Shown here: positions 8,742 through 16,246 of the stretch, piece by piece
Numbering within the stretch: the first letter of the stretch is position 1
How the letters are laid out: every line of letters starts with the position of its first letter
DNA from: Erysipelotrichaceae bacterium 66202529
GTDB lineage: Bacteria > Bacillota_I > Bacilli_A > Erysipelotrichales > Erysipelotrichaceae
Direction: 5' to 3'
DNA length: 64,000 nt
Assembly: GCA_017161075.1 (NCBI GenBank)
Contig: CP046174.1
Coordinates: forward strand, 992,001-1,056,000
Translations under genes and position numbers: made by a program
The notes under the pieces: model-generated
What the model saw: only the letters and a program-made list of their open reading frames with translations
Database searches by the model: none
What the model was told of the DNA's origin: nothing

Positions 8742-8769
8742 GGCCGTGAGCGATTGCTGCGGCCTTTCT
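8742..8769 (+). terminator. Hairpin, possible internal terminator or attenuator
   Basis: GGCCG (8742-8746) pairs with CGGCC (8760-8764), followed by TTTCTT. It separates the PTS/cupin part from the isomerase/kinase part of the locus and may set different expression levels. Confidence 0.45.
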
Positions 8770-8879
8770 TATAGACAAAGGAAGGCATGGTCTGCATTTG
8801 CAGGTACAGCAGGTGATTACTTATAGCAACGTATCCATAAAGCAAAGGGATACAGTAGTGTTACGGATAAGGAGGATAT

Positions 8880-9329
8880 ATGAATATTGTCATTGGATGT
8901 GATGAGGCGGCATACCGCCTGAAGGAAATAATAAAGGAATATGTAGAAGAGCTAGGTCATACGGTTACCGATATCGGGGTGTATAATGAAGAGCCTTCCC
9001 TGTATCCAGATACCGCACAGAGACTGTGTGAAAAAATTACGGATCATAGCTGTGAACGGGGCATTCTGCTTTGTGGCACAGGAATTGGAATGGCTATCAC
9101 CGCCAATAAGATACCGGGTATCCGCGCTGCTGTTGGGCATGATCTGTTTTCTGTGGAGCGCAGTATCAAATCCAACAACTGTCAGGTGCTTTGCATGGGA
9201 GCCAGAGTCATTGCGCCGCAATATGCAAAGCTGCTGGTGGAGCGCTGGCTGGAGTGTACGTTTGCCGGTGGAGCCAGTGCGGAAAAGGTAGAGCGCATTA
9301 TGGAAATTGAACAGGATTACCGGAAATAA
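8880..9329 (+). CDS. RpiB/LacA/LacB-family sugar-phosphate isomerase
   Basis: This 149-residue enzyme is full-length for the RpiB family. The catalytic base is C65 in ILLCGTGIGMAITANK, and the phosphate/ring-opening region RAAVGHD and VLCMGARVI are present. The usual N-terminal DHAG is replaced by CDEAA, which argues against a housekeeping ribose-5-phosphate isomerase. Relatives in tetritol pathways (EryI/DerI) convert D-erythrulose-4-phosphate to D-erythrose-4-phosphate, and others act on pentose, allose or galactose 6-phosphates. It is translated from AAGGAGG and precedes dhaK-like by 14 bp, which supports a pathway isomerase working with the kinase. Confidence 0.88.
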   Translation: MNIVIGCDEAAYRLKEIIKEYVEELGHTVTDIGVYNEEPSLYPDTAQRLCEKITDHSCERGILLCGTGIGMAITANKIPGIRAAVGHDLFSVERSIKSNNCQVLCMGARVIAPQYAKLLVERWLECTFAGGASAEKVERIMEIEQDYRK

Positions 9330-9343
9330 GGGAGGCAGATACA

Positions 9344-10351
9344 ATGCAGAGAATAATAAATGATCCAAACATGGTCGTTGAGGATATGCTGAAGGGCTTT
9401 GAAAAATGTCATCGGGATATTCTTCATGTGGATGAACACAATCCAAGAGTCGTTATCAGCAATTCCTTTGCCAAGCAGAAAAAGGTGGGAATCGTGACCG
9501 GGGGAGGAAGCGGTCATAAACCGGCCTTCATCGGCTATTGCGGAGAGCATATGGTGGATGCTGTGGCAGTGGGAGAAATCTTTTCCTCACCGACCGCAAA
9601 GAGCTTCTATGACTGTATCCGTGCAGTGGATCAAGGCATGGGGGTAGCGGTTTTGTATGGTAACTATGCCGGGGATAATATGAATGTGAAGATGGCAATG
9701 GAGCTTGCAGATGATGATGACATCGAGGTAAAGACCGTTGTTGCGAATGACGATGTGGCGAGTGCGCCAAAGGAAGATATCGCCAAGCGCAGAGGGGTTG
9801 CCGGAGAAGTCTTCCTGTGGAAGGTTGGCGGAGCGAAGGCGAGCCAGGGGGCGGATCTGGATGCGGTTATCAAAGCGGCACAAAAGGCGATCGATCATAC
9901 GCGAAGTGTCGGTGTGGGTCTTGGCCCGTGCACCATTCCTGCGAATGGAAAGCCAAACTTTCATATCGAACCGGGTACGATGGAATTTGGTATCGGACAT
10001 CATGGCGAGCCCGGGGTACGTGTGGAACCGCTGGGAACAGCAAAGGAAATGGCAAAGGAAATGGTGGATATGGTTCTTGGGGATGTGCCGTTTACGAGTG
10101 GTGATGAGGTAGCGGTACTTGTCAGCGGTCTGGGGGCAACACCGGTGATGGAGCAGTATATCTTCTATGATGAGGTGGAGCGCTGTATGAAGGAAGCAGG
10201 AATCTCGGTATATCGATCCTATGTGGGAAACTATTTCACATCGCTGGAAATGAACGGTGTAACATTAACGGTGATGAAGCTGGATGAGGAGCTGAAGGAA
10301 TGTCTGGATATGGATTGTGCATGTGTGGGACTGACACAGGTGAGGAGATAA
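9344..10351 (+). CDS. dhaK: DhaK-like kinase subunit (dihydroxyacetone/tetrulose kinase)
   Basis: This 335-residue protein is a DhaK1 substrate-binding subunit. It has the TGGGSGHKPAF motif (~residues 52-62) and the substrate-linking histidine H220 in FGIGHHGEPG, which in DhaK forms a hemiaminal with the ketose. The subunit binds dihydroxyacetone or a related short ketose covalently and receives phosphate from DhaL. DhaK/DhaL pairs without DhaM are known as ATP-dependent erythrulose kinases, and no dhaM lies in this operon. It overlaps nothing and precedes dhaL by 5 bp. The gene name is by family; substrate is not shown. Confidence 0.88.
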   Translation: MQRIINDPNMVVEDMLKGFEKCHRDILHVDEHNPRVVISNSFAKQKKVGIVTGGGSGHKPAFIGYCGEHMVDAVAVGEIFSSPTAKSFYDCIRAVDQGMGVAVLYGNYAGDNMNVKMAMELADDDDIEVKTVVANDDVASAPKEDIAKRRGVAGEVFLWKVGGAKASQGADLDAVIKAAQKAIDHTRSVGVGLGPCTIPANGKPNFHIEPGTMEFGIGHHGEPGVRVEPLGTAKEMAKEMVDMVLGDVPFTSGDEVAVLVSGLGATPVMEQYIFYDEVERCMKEAGISVYRSYVGNYFTSLEMNGVTLTVMKLDEELKECLDMDCACVGLTQVRR

Positions 10352-10356
10352 TCATA

Positions 10357-11001
10357 ATGGAATATATCAGAAATGAGAAGCAGGGAGCGATCGCTCTAGC
10401 CATGTGTGATGCGATCCATCAGCATGCGGCCTATCTGAGCGAGATCGATGGGGCAACGGGAGATGGAGATCACGGAGTCAACATGAACAAGGGCTTTCTG
10501 ATGGCGAAGGAGCGCCTGATGGAGGATATGAGTTTTACGGAGAGTATGAAAACAATTTCCCGTACCCTGGTCATGGATATCGGCGGAAGCATGGGTCCGA
10601 TTTACGGAACGATGTTTTCAAGGCTGAGCAAGGCGACAAAAAAGGAAGAAAGGATCACTAGGGAAGTATTTTTAAAAGCACTGCAGGATGCGCTGCTGGG
10701 ACTGCAGGAGCTGGCTGGAGCGAAGGAGGGGGATAAGACACTGATTGATACCCTTGCGCCAGCAACCCGGGCCTTTGAGAAGGCGGTAAAGGAAGGAAGC
10801 AGCTTTGCCCAATGCCTGCAGGCCTTATGTGATGGTGCTCAGGAGGGGAAGGAGCATACAAAGGAGCTTGTCGCAAAAATCGGAAGAGCGGCAAGGCTGG
10901 GGGAGAGAAGCCGTGGCTATCTGGATGCAGGAGCGACTAGCTGCTGGATTTTATTAAAAACCATGGCAGAAAAGCTGTGCGAGGTCATTGAGACAGACTA
11001 G
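10357..11001 (+). CDS. dhaL: DhaL-like nucleotide-binding kinase subunit
   Basis: This 214-residue protein carries the DhaL ADP/Mg signature GATGDGDHGVNM (~residues 31-42), GGSMGPIYGTMF (~75-86), DTLAPA and the C-terminal GYLDAGATSCW. It supplies the nucleotide site for the DhaK partner. The correct start is ATG 10357, preceded by GTGAGGAG inside the end of dhaK; an upstream in-frame start at 10300 would overlap dhaK by 52 bases without a ribosome binding site. It is the last gene of the operon and is followed by a strong terminator. Confidence 0.9.
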   Translation: MEYIRNEKQGAIALAMCDAIHQHAAYLSEIDGATGDGDHGVNMNKGFLMAKERLMEDMSFTESMKTISRTLVMDIGGSMGPIYGTMFSRLSKATKKEERITREVFLKALQDALLGLQELAGAKEGDKTLIDTLAPATRAFEKAVKEGSSFAQCLQALCDGAQEGKEHTKELVAKIGRAARLGERSRGYLDAGATSCWILLKTMAEKLCEVIETD

Positions 11002-11009
11002 CTATAAGA

Positions 11010-11048
11010 GATACAGAATCACGAAGGTGAAGACTGTATCTTTTTTTT
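11010..11048 (+). terminator. Intrinsic terminator of the PTS/dhaKL operon
   Basis: GATACAG (11010-11016) pairs with CTGTATC (11034-11040), followed by eight T. Confidence 0.85.
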
Positions 11049-11206
11049 GGAAAGTGCCTAGTGATAGGAATGATTTTTTATAACGGAAGTATAAAAGCGG
11101 TAATAAGGAAGCCTTGTGGCTATCGCCATGTTCGTCTATGCCGTTTGTATAGTTGTCTGTGATAAAACTGCCTTCGTGAACATATAAGGTGCAAAAGGAA
11201 TTTCTC

Positions 11207-11251
11207 TTGACTGAATATGATTCAGTATGTAATAATTGAACTATATTCAGT
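11207..11251 (+). promoter_or_regulatory. Promoter with overlapping TetR-type operator
   Basis: TTGACT (11207-11212) is a -35 box; TGTAAT (11228-11233) or the adjacent TAATAA is the -10. The 17-mer ACTGAATATGATTCAGT (11210-11226) is a palindrome with 7-bp perfect arms lying on the -35, and a half-site TATTCAGT lies at 11244-11251. Placement suggests autorepression by the TetR protein encoded next. Confidence 0.7.
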
Positions 11252-11263
11252 GGAGGTGCTGTA

Positions 11264-11830
11264 ATGACTAGAATTGTAAAACAGCCGGATATCCGGAAAC
11301 AGGAATTACTGGATATCGGAGTGCGACTGTATTTTGAAGCTGGGGAAAAGGGGGTAAGCATCCAGCAGGTAGTGAAACAGGCAGGCGTTGCCACCGGTCT
11401 GTTTTACTATTACTTTTCCTCAAAGGATGCATTTCTCGATGAGGCGTTAAACGACTATATTGATAAGGAAATTCAGGAGATGGAAATGCTGCTGGTAACG
11501 GAAGACCAGACGGCTTTAGAGAAGCTGGACGCTGTATGCAATGCCTATTTTGCGTATGCAGAAAAAATGGCACCGCATCGCTCAAGCAGGGCATTTCATA
11601 CAGAGCGGCATTATGTACTTACGGAAAAGCTGATTGCCCGTCTTAAAAAAAGGATTTGTACGGTTTTGCTTCAGGGACAGGCACAGCAGGAATTTAACCT
11701 GCAGGACATAGAGCTGACAGCAGGCTTTCTCTTGCATGGCTTAACGAGTATGTTCGATGCGGATACAGAGGTCAGTGAACAACGTCTTCAGCATATCAAA
11801 CAGCTTATATATAAGGTATTAAAGGGATGA
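11264..11830 (+). CDS. TetR-family transcriptional regulator
   Basis: This 188-residue protein has an N-terminal TetR helix-turn-helix (residues ~10-57: ELLDIGVRLYFEAGEKGVS, VVKQAGVATGLFYYYFSSKD) and a helical ligand-binding C-terminal region ending in HGLTSMFDADTEVSEQR. The ATG follows GGAGGTG. The palindrome over its own promoter suggests autoregulation. The next gene overlaps its stop by 4 bp (ATGA), so the 257-aa neighbour is co-transcribed. The inducer is unknown. Confidence 0.88.
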   Translation: MTRIVKQPDIRKQELLDIGVRLYFEAGEKGVSIQQVVKQAGVATGLFYYYFSSKDAFLDEALNDYIDKEIQEMEMLLVTEDQTALEKLDAVCNAYFAYAEKMAPHRSSRAFHTERHYVLTEKLIARLKKRICTVLLQGQAQQEFNLQDIELTAGFLLHGLTSMFDADTEVSEQRLQHIKQLIYKVLKG

Positions 11831-12600
11831 TGGAAATGAAAATATATATCGAAGGCAAGGAATTTACAAAAGCTGAATGCGATGCATGGAAAAGAAAACG
11901 GGCCAAAAAGGTTTTTCGCATTTTGAAAAAGCAAATGCCAAAGGAAAGCGATGCAGATCATTTATGCGAGCTGCTGACAGAATGGAAGCTGCATATGTCG
12001 TATGAGGACATCGTCTCCTGTATCCATATCCGGCTGGCTGTGGGCAGTATTGCGATGAAGGTGGCGGCTCTGTGCTCCGGTAAAAGGCGAAGGAAGGCAA
12101 TAACGATGATTTATGCGGATGGAATAAAGGCAGAGACTCTGCACCCTATCATAGAAGCGTTAATGCTGCAGGACAATGAAGTACATCGGCGGGTGAATGT
12201 AGGAGCATATCCGGATCACTATGCCTTGATACCACGCAATGACACCCTGGAGGTGATTGAGACCACAGGAAATGCTCCGGTTCCCACACAGTTTTTTATC
12301 ACCTTTCACGAGGAAAGCGGAATACAGGAGCCGCGGGATGCTTCCTATCCCTTCCAGTCTGTGGGGGTGGCAAAGCTGAAGGATGGCACACTGATTGGCG
12401 GTGTCCGTCATCAATTCAAGAATACAGAAGCAGGTATCGAGGTACGAACCCTTGTGGAATTTCCCGGCATCTGTCCCAGGATGATCGTAAAAGCGCATCA
12501 GAAGCATCTTGCTGTGGAATGGTCAAACTGGATCCGCTGGGCGAAAGAGCATCAAAGGGAATATACAGAATATGAAGAAGAGCACTGCGCAAACGGATAA
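11827..12600 (+). CDS. Hypothetical protein co-transcribed with TetR regulator, 257 aa
   Basis: I do not recognise this protein. It is soluble, without signal peptide or membrane helices. A charged helical N-terminus (~1-100) leads to a beta-rich C-terminal part (~120-240) with NVGAYPDHYALIPRND, GNAPVPTQFFITFHEES and a final WSNWIRWAKEHQREY helix. The central beta region could be a ligand-binding barrel, but I have no family match. The start codon overlaps the TetR stop (ATGA), with AAAGGG just upstream. Translational coupling implies a function tied to the TetR-controlled response. Confidence 0.7.
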   Translation: MMEMKIYIEGKEFTKAECDAWKRKRAKKVFRILKKQMPKESDADHLCELLTEWKLHMSYEDIVSCIHIRLAVGSIAMKVAALCSGKRRRKAITMIYADGIKAETLHPIIEALMLQDNEVHRRVNVGAYPDHYALIPRNDTLEVIETTGNAPVPTQFFITFHEESGIQEPRDASYPFQSVGVAKLKDGTLIGGVRHQFKNTEAGIEVRTLVEFPGICPRMIVKAHQKHLAVEWSNWIRWAKEHQREYTEYEEEHCANG

Positions 12601-12675
12601 AGGATAAAAATTTTATAAACCGTCTCATTGCATACAGAAGGAAAACATACTATGCTTGTTATAGGAGGTGATAAA

Positions 12676-13170
12676 ATGGCACAGGAGAATACGAAGGATT
12701 TCAATGCCATGCTGCATGATAGTAAGGATATGCCAAAGCTTCAAATCATAACGGATGCCAAAAGCATTGAACGCTACGGAGGAAGCAATATGTATTTTGC
12801 ACCGCCGATTGATTATGACAGGGTTATGCGAAGGATTCCATATGGCAAGGTCATTACAGTAGGAGAAATACGCGCCTATTTTGCAAAGGTGAATCATGCG
12901 GATTTTACAGATCCGATCACAGCGGGAATTTTTGTATCCATTGCAGCCTGGGCGAGTTATCAGCGTAGTGAGGATGAGACACCTTATTGGAGAACATTGA
13001 AGGCAAATGGAGAATTGAATCCAAAATACCCCGGTGGTGTGGAGGCACAAAAAGAGAAGCTGGAGGCTGAAGGACATTGTATCCTCAAAAAAGGAAGAAC
13101 GAATATCCGTTATTTTGTAAAGGAGTATGAAGCAGTCCTGTACAAGCTGGAGGAAGCGGATTGTAAATGA
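12676..13170 (+). CDS. MGMT/ATL-like protein lacking the acceptor cysteine
   Basis: This 164-residue protein aligns with the DNA-binding domain of O6-alkylguanine-DNA alkyltransferases: RRIPYGKVITVGEIRAYF (wing/arginine-finger region), then TPYWRTLKANGELNPKYPGG where MGMT has the PCHRV motif and a following glycine loop, and EAQKEKLEAEGH near the end. PCHR is replaced by PYWR, so it cannot accept an alkyl group. Alkyltransferase-like (ATL) proteins have PWHR and flag damage for excision repair; this variant is further altered. I chose ATG 12676 because it has a perfect AGGAGGTG; an upstream in-frame ATG at 12628 does not. It looks monocistronic or loosely linked to the TetR pair. Confidence 0.75.
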   Translation: MAQENTKDFNAMLHDSKDMPKLQIITDAKSIERYGGSNMYFAPPIDYDRVMRRIPYGKVITVGEIRAYFAKVNHADFTDPITAGIFVSIAAWASYQRSEDETPYWRTLKANGELNPKYPGGVEAQKEKLEAEGHCILKKGRTNIRYFVKEYEAVLYKLEEADCK

Positions 13171-13184
13171 TCTACACCTGATAA

Positions 13185-13322
13185 CAGGATACAGGCTATG
13201 AAATGCATACCGTTACTGGAATTAACGACGGCGTATTCACACAGGAATGCATCGGCTTTTCATGAAAACAGGACTATGAGAACCATTACAAAAACGTTAA
13301 GCTGGAAGAGGAGAAGAAGTAG
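13185..13322 (+). pseudogene. Possible remnant of a protein C-terminus
   Basis: One frame reads QDTGYEMHTVTGINDGVF, continues to CIGFS, meets an in-frame TGA at 13263, then continues protein-like (KQDYENHYKNVKLEEEKK) to TAG at 13320, directly before a terminator. No start or ribosome binding site is present. The composition and position before a terminator suggest the 3' end of a deleted gene; I do not recognise the family. Confidence 0.4.
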
Positions 13323-13324
13323 AT

Positions 13325-13367
13325 AGCAGCAAGCTTTGATGAAGCATTGAATTTGCTGCTTTTTTTA
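13325..13367 (+). terminator. Intrinsic terminator
   Basis: AGCAGCAA pairs with TTGCTGCT (13353-13360), followed by a T-rich tail. It ends transcription from the left of the Lac-type PTS operon. Confidence 0.75.
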
Positions 13368-13470
13368 TTTGCAACGCAATATACAGGAGGAAAATGAACC
13401 GATACAGTGAGCTTTCTCTCTTCTGTCGCATTCCTATGCTTGCACCATATGGTACAGCGAAAGGTGCGTG

Positions 13471-13482
13471 TGGTTTAGACCA
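13471..13482 (+). promoter_or_regulatory. GntR (NagR/DasR-like) operator 1
   Basis: TGGTTTAGACCA matches the palindromic TGGTMTAGACCA-type site of the HutC-subfamily regulators NagR/YvoA and DasR. A TATAAT lies 12 bp downstream (13495-13500). Confidence 0.65.
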
Positions 13483-13506
13483 CTTAGACCATGGTATAAT
13501 CCATAC

Positions 13507-13521
13507 ATAAAAGCGTTTTCA
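13507..13521 (+). promoter_or_regulatory. cre-like site 1
   Basis: On the minus strand TGAAAACGCTTTTAT fits the CcpA core TGNNARCGNWWW with a mismatch at the terminal CA. Confidence 0.4.
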
Positions 13522-13663
13522 GGTCATATTGTCACAAAGCTGCAACATTTATTTAGCTCATAAAGAAATTTTTAAATCTTAAAATAATGCGATAAATAAA
13601 GGGTTATTTGCATATCCTATAGAATGGAAGAGGAATCTGTATAGAAAAAAATAGAAATTTAGA

Positions 13664-13678
13664 AAGAAAACGCTTGCA
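13664..13678 (+). promoter_or_regulatory. cre-like site 2, overlapping the -35 box
   Basis: AAGAAAACGCTTGCA resembles the CcpA consensus and overlaps the TTGCAT -35 element, a position expected for repression. Confidence 0.45.
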
Positions 13679-13702
13679 TTATTTAAAAGGGTGTTGTATC
13701 AT
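13674..13702 (+). promoter_or_regulatory. Promoter of the Lac-type PTS operon
   Basis: TTGCAT (13674-13679), a 17-bp spacer and TATCAT (13697-13702). Operator 2 starts 14 bp after the -10. Confidence 0.7.
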
Positions 13703-13714
13703 ATGAGTGTACCA

Positions 13715-13730
13715 AGTGGTATAGACCACT
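13715..13730 (+). promoter_or_regulatory. GntR (NagR/DasR-like) operator 2
   Basis: AGTGGTATAGACCACT has 6-bp perfect arms and closely matches the YvoA/DasR consensus ATTGGTCTAGACCACT-type site. It lies at the transcription start region and is the likely binding site of the GntR/UTRA protein encoded at 18043. Confidence 0.75.
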
Positions 13731-13747
13731 AGAAAGGGGTAAAACTC

Positions 13748-14050
13748 ATGACAAATATCTTACTTGTATGCTCTGCAGGAATGTCTACCAGCATGATGGT
13801 TAAGAAGATGCAGGAAGCAGCGGCTGAAAAAGGAATCGAAGCAGAAATCTGGGCTGTCGGTGATGCGGACGCTGTAAACAATGTAGAAAAAATGGACGTG
13901 ATGCTTCTTGGACCTCAGGTTCGTTTCCTGGAATCCAAAATGAAAGGGATTGCAGGTGGTAAGCCGGTGGCTGTTATCGATATGCAGGCATACGGAACCA
14001 TGAACGGTAAAAAGGTTCTGGAACAGGCGTTAAAGCTTCTTGGGATGTAG
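13748..14050 (+). CDS. PTS lactose/cellobiose-family EIIB component
   Basis: This 100-residue protein is a ChbB/CelA-type EIIB. The phosphocysteine is C8 in NILLVCSAGMSTSMMV, and VMLLGPQVRFLESKM is the conserved core. It passes phosphate from the EIIA at 15641 to the disaccharide entering through the EIIC at 14143. The start follows GAAAGGGG and lies just behind operator 2. First gene of the operon. Confidence 0.93.
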   Translation: MTNILLVCSAGMSTSMMVKKMQEAAAEKGIEAEIWAVGDADAVNNVEKMDVMLLGPQVRFLESKMKGIAGGKPVAVIDMQAYGTMNGKKVLEQALKLLGM

Positions 14051-14142
14051 TTCCCTCACAGTGGCATTGTCACTATCGGTATAAGGTGGCTCCTTTGCCG
14101 GACAGTGTAAAATAATTCATTTTTTAGGAGGAGAAAGAAAAA

Positions 14143-15564
14143 ATGGAAAAATTCACAGCGTGGATGGAGAAACATTTTGTGCCAATCGCGGCAAAAATCG
14201 GTTCTCAAAAACATCTGGTAGCGATTCGTGATGGATTCATCGGTATTATGCCAATTACCATGGCAGGTGCTGTCGCTACCTTATTGAACGTATTCTTCCG
14301 TGATCTACCGAATAACTATCTGCCAGACTGGCATATAGCAGAAACGTTTCAGTGGCTGATCGGCATTAACGGAAATGTATGGTGGGGAACACTGGCAATG
14401 CTGGCCATTGCATTTGCATTTTCCTTCGGTTACCATCTGGCAAAGGCCTATGATGTGAACCCGCTTGCTGGAGGTCTTGTTGCACTGGCTTCCTTCATTA
14501 CAATCTTATCTCAGAGCGCTACATTTAACTATCAGCTTCCTGACGTTGCAGTTGATGCACTGAACACCTTAAAGAGCGCAGGACTTGATGTTGCATTGAA
14601 TGATACCAAGGATGCAATTATCCTGAACAATGCGACCGGATGGGGCTTCCTGCCATATGCATGGACAAATTCAGGCGGGCTGTTCTCTGCATTGATTATC
14701 GGACTGATTTCTGTTATCATTTATGCTAAACTGATGATTAAGAAGGTTACAATCAAGCTGCCGGAGCAGGTACCACCAGCAGTATCCAAAGCATTTGCTG
14801 CTATTATTCCTGGTACGATTGCAATTTATACAGCTGGTATCATCCAGTACCTCTGCACACAATTCTTAGGTAACGGTCTGCCAGAGCTGATCAATCAGTA
14901 TCTGCAGGTTCCATTCCAGAATCTGTCTCAGGGACTTGGCGCTATCATCATTCTTGTATTTGCTGTACAGGTATTCTGGTTCTTCGGTCTGCACGGACCA
15001 AATGTACTGGCACCGATCCTGGATGGCGGCTATATCCCATTGCTGAACGACAACACCAACATCTACAATACAGCTATGGCTGCAGGAAAATCTTTGAATG
15101 ATGTGGTTGATCAGATGTTCATTTGGACACGTGGATCCTTCGATGCCTTTGTCTGGATGGGTGGTTCCGGATGTACGATTGCACTGCTGATTGCGATTAT
15201 GATCTTCTCTAAGAGAGACGACGCAAGAGCTGTTGCGAAGCTGAGTCTGCCAATGGGCTGCTTCAACATCAACGAGCCGGTTATCTTCGGTTTGCCAATC
15301 GTATTAAATCCAATCTACTTCATCCCTTGGCTGATTACCCCGGTTATTCTTGCAGTAATCGCTTATCTGGCAACAGCTTCCGGATTGATCCCACCGGTAT
15401 TCATCACAGTACCTTGGGTTGTTCCACCAGTAATCTACGCAATCTTGGCAACAGGTGGTAGTCTGATGGCCGGAGTTATCGCCGCAATCAACCTGGTTGT
15501 AGCAGTGCTTTGCTGGATTCCATTCGTTCTTGTGGCAAACAGAATGAACAATGTAGAAGAATAA
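14143..15564 (+). CDS. PTS lactose/cellobiose-family EIIC permease
   Basis: This 473-residue integral membrane protein has about ten hydrophobic segments and the Lac-family EIIC landmarks: an N-terminal amphipathic helix (FVPIAAKIGSQKHLVAIRDG), FWFFGLHGPNVL near the middle, the GGSGCTIALL loop and FNINEPVIFGLPIVLNP, which lines the sugar site. Family members import chitobiose, cellobiose or similar beta-disaccharides with phosphorylation. The ATG follows AGGAGGAG. Presence of MupG downstream suggests a MurNAc- or GlcNAc-containing disaccharide, but this is inference. Confidence 0.93.
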   Translation: MEKFTAWMEKHFVPIAAKIGSQKHLVAIRDGFIGIMPITMAGAVATLLNVFFRDLPNNYLPDWHIAETFQWLIGINGNVWWGTLAMLAIAFAFSFGYHLAKAYDVNPLAGGLVALASFITILSQSATFNYQLPDVAVDALNTLKSAGLDVALNDTKDAIILNNATGWGFLPYAWTNSGGLFSALIIGLISVIIYAKLMIKKVTIKLPEQVPPAVSKAFAAIIPGTIAIYTAGIIQYLCTQFLGNGLPELINQYLQVPFQNLSQGLGAIIILVFAVQVFWFFGLHGPNVLAPILDGGYIPLLNDNTNIYNTAMAAGKSLNDVVDQMFIWTRGSFDAFVWMGGSGCTIALLIAIMIFSKRDDARAVAKLSLPMGCFNINEPVIFGLPIVLNPIYFIPWLITPVILAVIAYLATASGLIPPVFITVPWVVPPVIYAILATGGSLMAGVIAAINLVVAVLCWIPFVLVANRMNNVEE

Positions 15565-15591
15565 AAAACTATAGCAACAAAAGTAAATAGA

Positions 15592-15619
15592 AAGGGAAGA
15601 GGATATTTACTCTTCCCTT
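15592..15619 (+). other. Intercistronic hairpin between EIIC and EIIA genes
   Basis: A perfect 10-bp stem AAGGGAAGAG / CTCTTCCCTT with an 8-nt loop. No T-run follows, so it is more likely an mRNA stability or processing element than a terminator. Confidence 0.6.
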
Positions 15620-15640
15620 ACTTACTATAAGGAGGACAAT

Positions 15641-15952
15641 ATGGAAGGTTTAGAACTGATCTGTTTTGAAATTATTTCAAGCGTGGGAATGGCGCGTTCT
15701 TTATACATCGAAGCTATTCAGGAAGCTAAGGCCGGTAATTTTGAACAGGCACAGGAGCTTATTAAGCAGGGTGATGAATCCTTTACCGAGGGACATCATT
15801 CCCATGCAAAGCTGATTCAGCAGGAAGCCGGCGGAGAGGCTACCCAAATGACACTGCTGCTGACACATGCAGAGGATCAGCTGATGAGTGCGGAGGCATT
15901 CAAAATCCTGTCTCAGGAATTTATGGATTTATATAAGGAAATCAGAAAGTAA
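15641..15952 (+). CDS. PTS lactose/cellobiose-family EIIA component
   Basis: This 103-residue helical protein is a Lac-type EIIA. The phosphorylated histidine is H76 in LLLTHAEDQLM, equivalent to H78 of lactose EIIA. The GHHSHAKLIQQEA segment is the conserved preceding helix. Normally it acts as a trimer with a buried metal. The ATG is preceded by AAGGAGG. It completes the B-C-A set with the two genes upstream. Confidence 0.92.
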   Translation: MEGLELICFEIISSVGMARSLYIEAIQEAKAGNFEQAQELIKQGDESFTEGHHSHAKLIQQEAGGEATQMTLLLTHAEDQLMSAEAFKILSQEFMDLYKEIRK

Positions 15953-15984
15953 GAAAAGAATAAGGGAAACCAGAGGTGAACAGA

Positions 15985-16206
15985 ATGATATACATCAGTT
16001 GCGGATTAAATCAGGAATTTATTATTGATCTGCTGGAGAAGACGACGGAGGAAGGCGTCAGCTTCAAATACGAGGGTAAAACGGGAATCAAGCTTGCATT
16101 TCATGTAACCACAGAGGATCTAGACAAGGCATGTGCTATTGCCAAGAAAACCATCAAGGCAACGCCGATCGGCAGTGTCATGTATTTCCAGGTAACAACG
16201 AAATAA
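15985..16206 (+). CDS. Small hypothetical protein in PTS operon, 73 aa
   Basis: I do not recognise this protein. It is a 73-residue soluble product with a beta-alpha-beta pattern (MIYISCGLNQEFIIDLLEK, GIKLAFHVTTEDLDKA, AIAKKTIKATPIGSVMYFQV) that resembles a small ferredoxin-like or ACT-like fold. I chose ATG 15985 because AGAGGTGA lies 6 nt upstream; an in-frame GTG at 15976 falls inside that site. It lies within the PTS operon, so a role as a small modulator is possible. Confidence 0.7.
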   Translation: MIYISCGLNQEFIIDLLEKTTEEGVSFKYEGKTGIKLAFHVTTEDLDKACAIAKKTIKATPIGSVMYFQVTTK

Positions 16207-16246
16207 CGAAAAATAGCGATAACAAAATAGGAAAAAGGTGATATTT

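Larger units (their letters stand above)
13171..13747. other. Intergenic region with a gene remnant, terminator and control sites of the Lac-type PTS operon
   Basis: From left to right: a short possible gene remnant (13185-13322), a terminator (13325-13367), two GntR-type operators, two cre-like boxes and the operon promoter. No intact gene. Confidence 0.6.
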
